Shown here one piece after another: positions 5,714 to 5,943 of a stretch of 5,943 bases of DNA. The number at the start of each line of letters is the position of its first letter. Within the stretch, counting starts at the first letter, position 1. The position numbers and the translations under genes were made by a program. The notes below the pieces were generated by a model. The model was not told where the DNA came from. It worked only from the letters and a program-made list of their open reading frames with translations, and did not search any database. Origin of the DNA: Cyclobacteriaceae bacterium (GTDB lineage Bacteria; Bacteroidota; Bacteroidia; Cytophagales; Cyclobacteriaceae); contig JAIENH010000054.1 of NCBI GenBank assembly GCA_019751475.1, positions 1-5,943 of the forward strand. The letters run 5' to 3'.

Positions 5714-5943
5714 TTATTTCCTGCCCAACACCCAGCCGATGACGCCACCAGTGAAGCCCATCATCACAGCCATTACGATTGAGTCGACCAGTGTGGAGGT
5801 CAAGTTTGAAATGTTGGTGGTGCCATACATGTTTAAGCTGAAACCTAATGCCATGATGAAACCGATGATGGCACCGGCTTTCAGTCCTCCGCCAAACGTG
5901 GTAATGTTGGCCCAGTTGCCGAAGATGTATACGAGTAAGTAAG
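5714..5943 (-). CDS. Small membrane protein, C-terminal 75 residues (5' end outside window)
   Basis: An open minus-strand frame enters at the right edge (first whole codon at 5941-5939) and ends at a TAA (5716-5714). The start codon lies beyond the window. The 75 visible residues show two hydrophobic, glycine-rich helices, around GGGLKAGAIIGFIMALGFSL and around VDSIVMAVMMGFTGGVIGWV, separated by MYGTTNISNLTSTL, and end in LGRK. The segment FGNWANITTFGGGLKAGA before the first of these, and the GGVIGWVLG ending, resemble a small hypothetical membrane-protein family of Bacteroidota of roughly 150 residues, so about half of the gene is likely present. No function is known to me. The plus-strand frame over the same bases (5739 onward) is rich in methionine and proline and looks like a shadow. 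The stop is followed 13 bases later by the GC-rich hairpin repeat. Confidence 0.75.
   Translation of the reverse strand, partial: YLLVYIFGNWANITTFGGGLKAGAIIGFIMALGFSLNMYGTTNISNLTSTLVDSIVMAVMMGFTGGVIGWVLGRK

Noticed and set aside
5739..5942. Plus-strand frame at the right edge as a gene
   Set aside because: It is rich in Met, Pro and Lys without any recognisable pattern and lies opposite a convincing membrane-protein frame on the minus strand.

Overview
The window reads like a chromosomal segment of a Bacteroidota bacterium, probably of the Cytophagales type (inference). The reasons are the protein families (DUF6265-like, DUF6326-like, a PadR regulator joined to a FtsX/MacB-type permease with an N-terminal 'permease prefix' domain, and a DUF2975 plus Xre pair), the general lack of Shine-Dalgarno sequences before starts, a promoter resembling the Bacteroidota TTG / TAnnTTTG type, and a GC-rich hairpin repeat of a kind I recall being scattered through such genomes. 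Nothing marks the segment as phage, plasmid or insertion sequence.

Layout. Positions 1-284 hold the C-terminal half of a DUF6265-like protein cut by the window edge. Positions 314-742 encode a four-helix DUF6326-like membrane protein. A 157-base gap leads to a PadR-family repressor (900-1229), whose stop codon overlaps (ATGA) the start of a large ABC-type permease (1226-3858). The permease is broken by a frameshift near 3034-3043. Removing one TG from a (TG)3 tract restores a single 876-residue reading frame. Two bases after the permease stop begins a 93-codon frame that matches only the C-terminal end of an acyltransferase-3-type membrane protein, so it is probably a gene remnant. Positions 4310-5060 are a two-gene unit, a DUF2975 membrane protein and a small Xre-type regulator 4 bases apart. 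Just upstream are a candidate promoter and two adjacent perfect inverted repeats (4254-4276 and 4278-4301). After a short convergent gap, two minus-strand genes encode small membrane proteins: a complete one of 151 residues (5114-5569) and the last 75 residues of another (5714 to the window end). The 144 bases between them are largely filled by a GC-rich hairpin repeat.

How the genes work together. Two small regulatory modules can be supported. In one, a PadR repressor is translationally coupled to a membrane permease, with no ATPase gene in the window. In the other, a DUF2975 membrane protein is paired with an Xre regulator that probably controls its own promoter. The remaining genes are small membrane or accessory proteins without a clear shared pathway. 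I do not see a clearly new multi-gene system. The most interesting points are the TG-tract frameshift, the twin palindromes over the DUF2975-Xre promoter, the acyltransferase remnant and the hairpin repeat.
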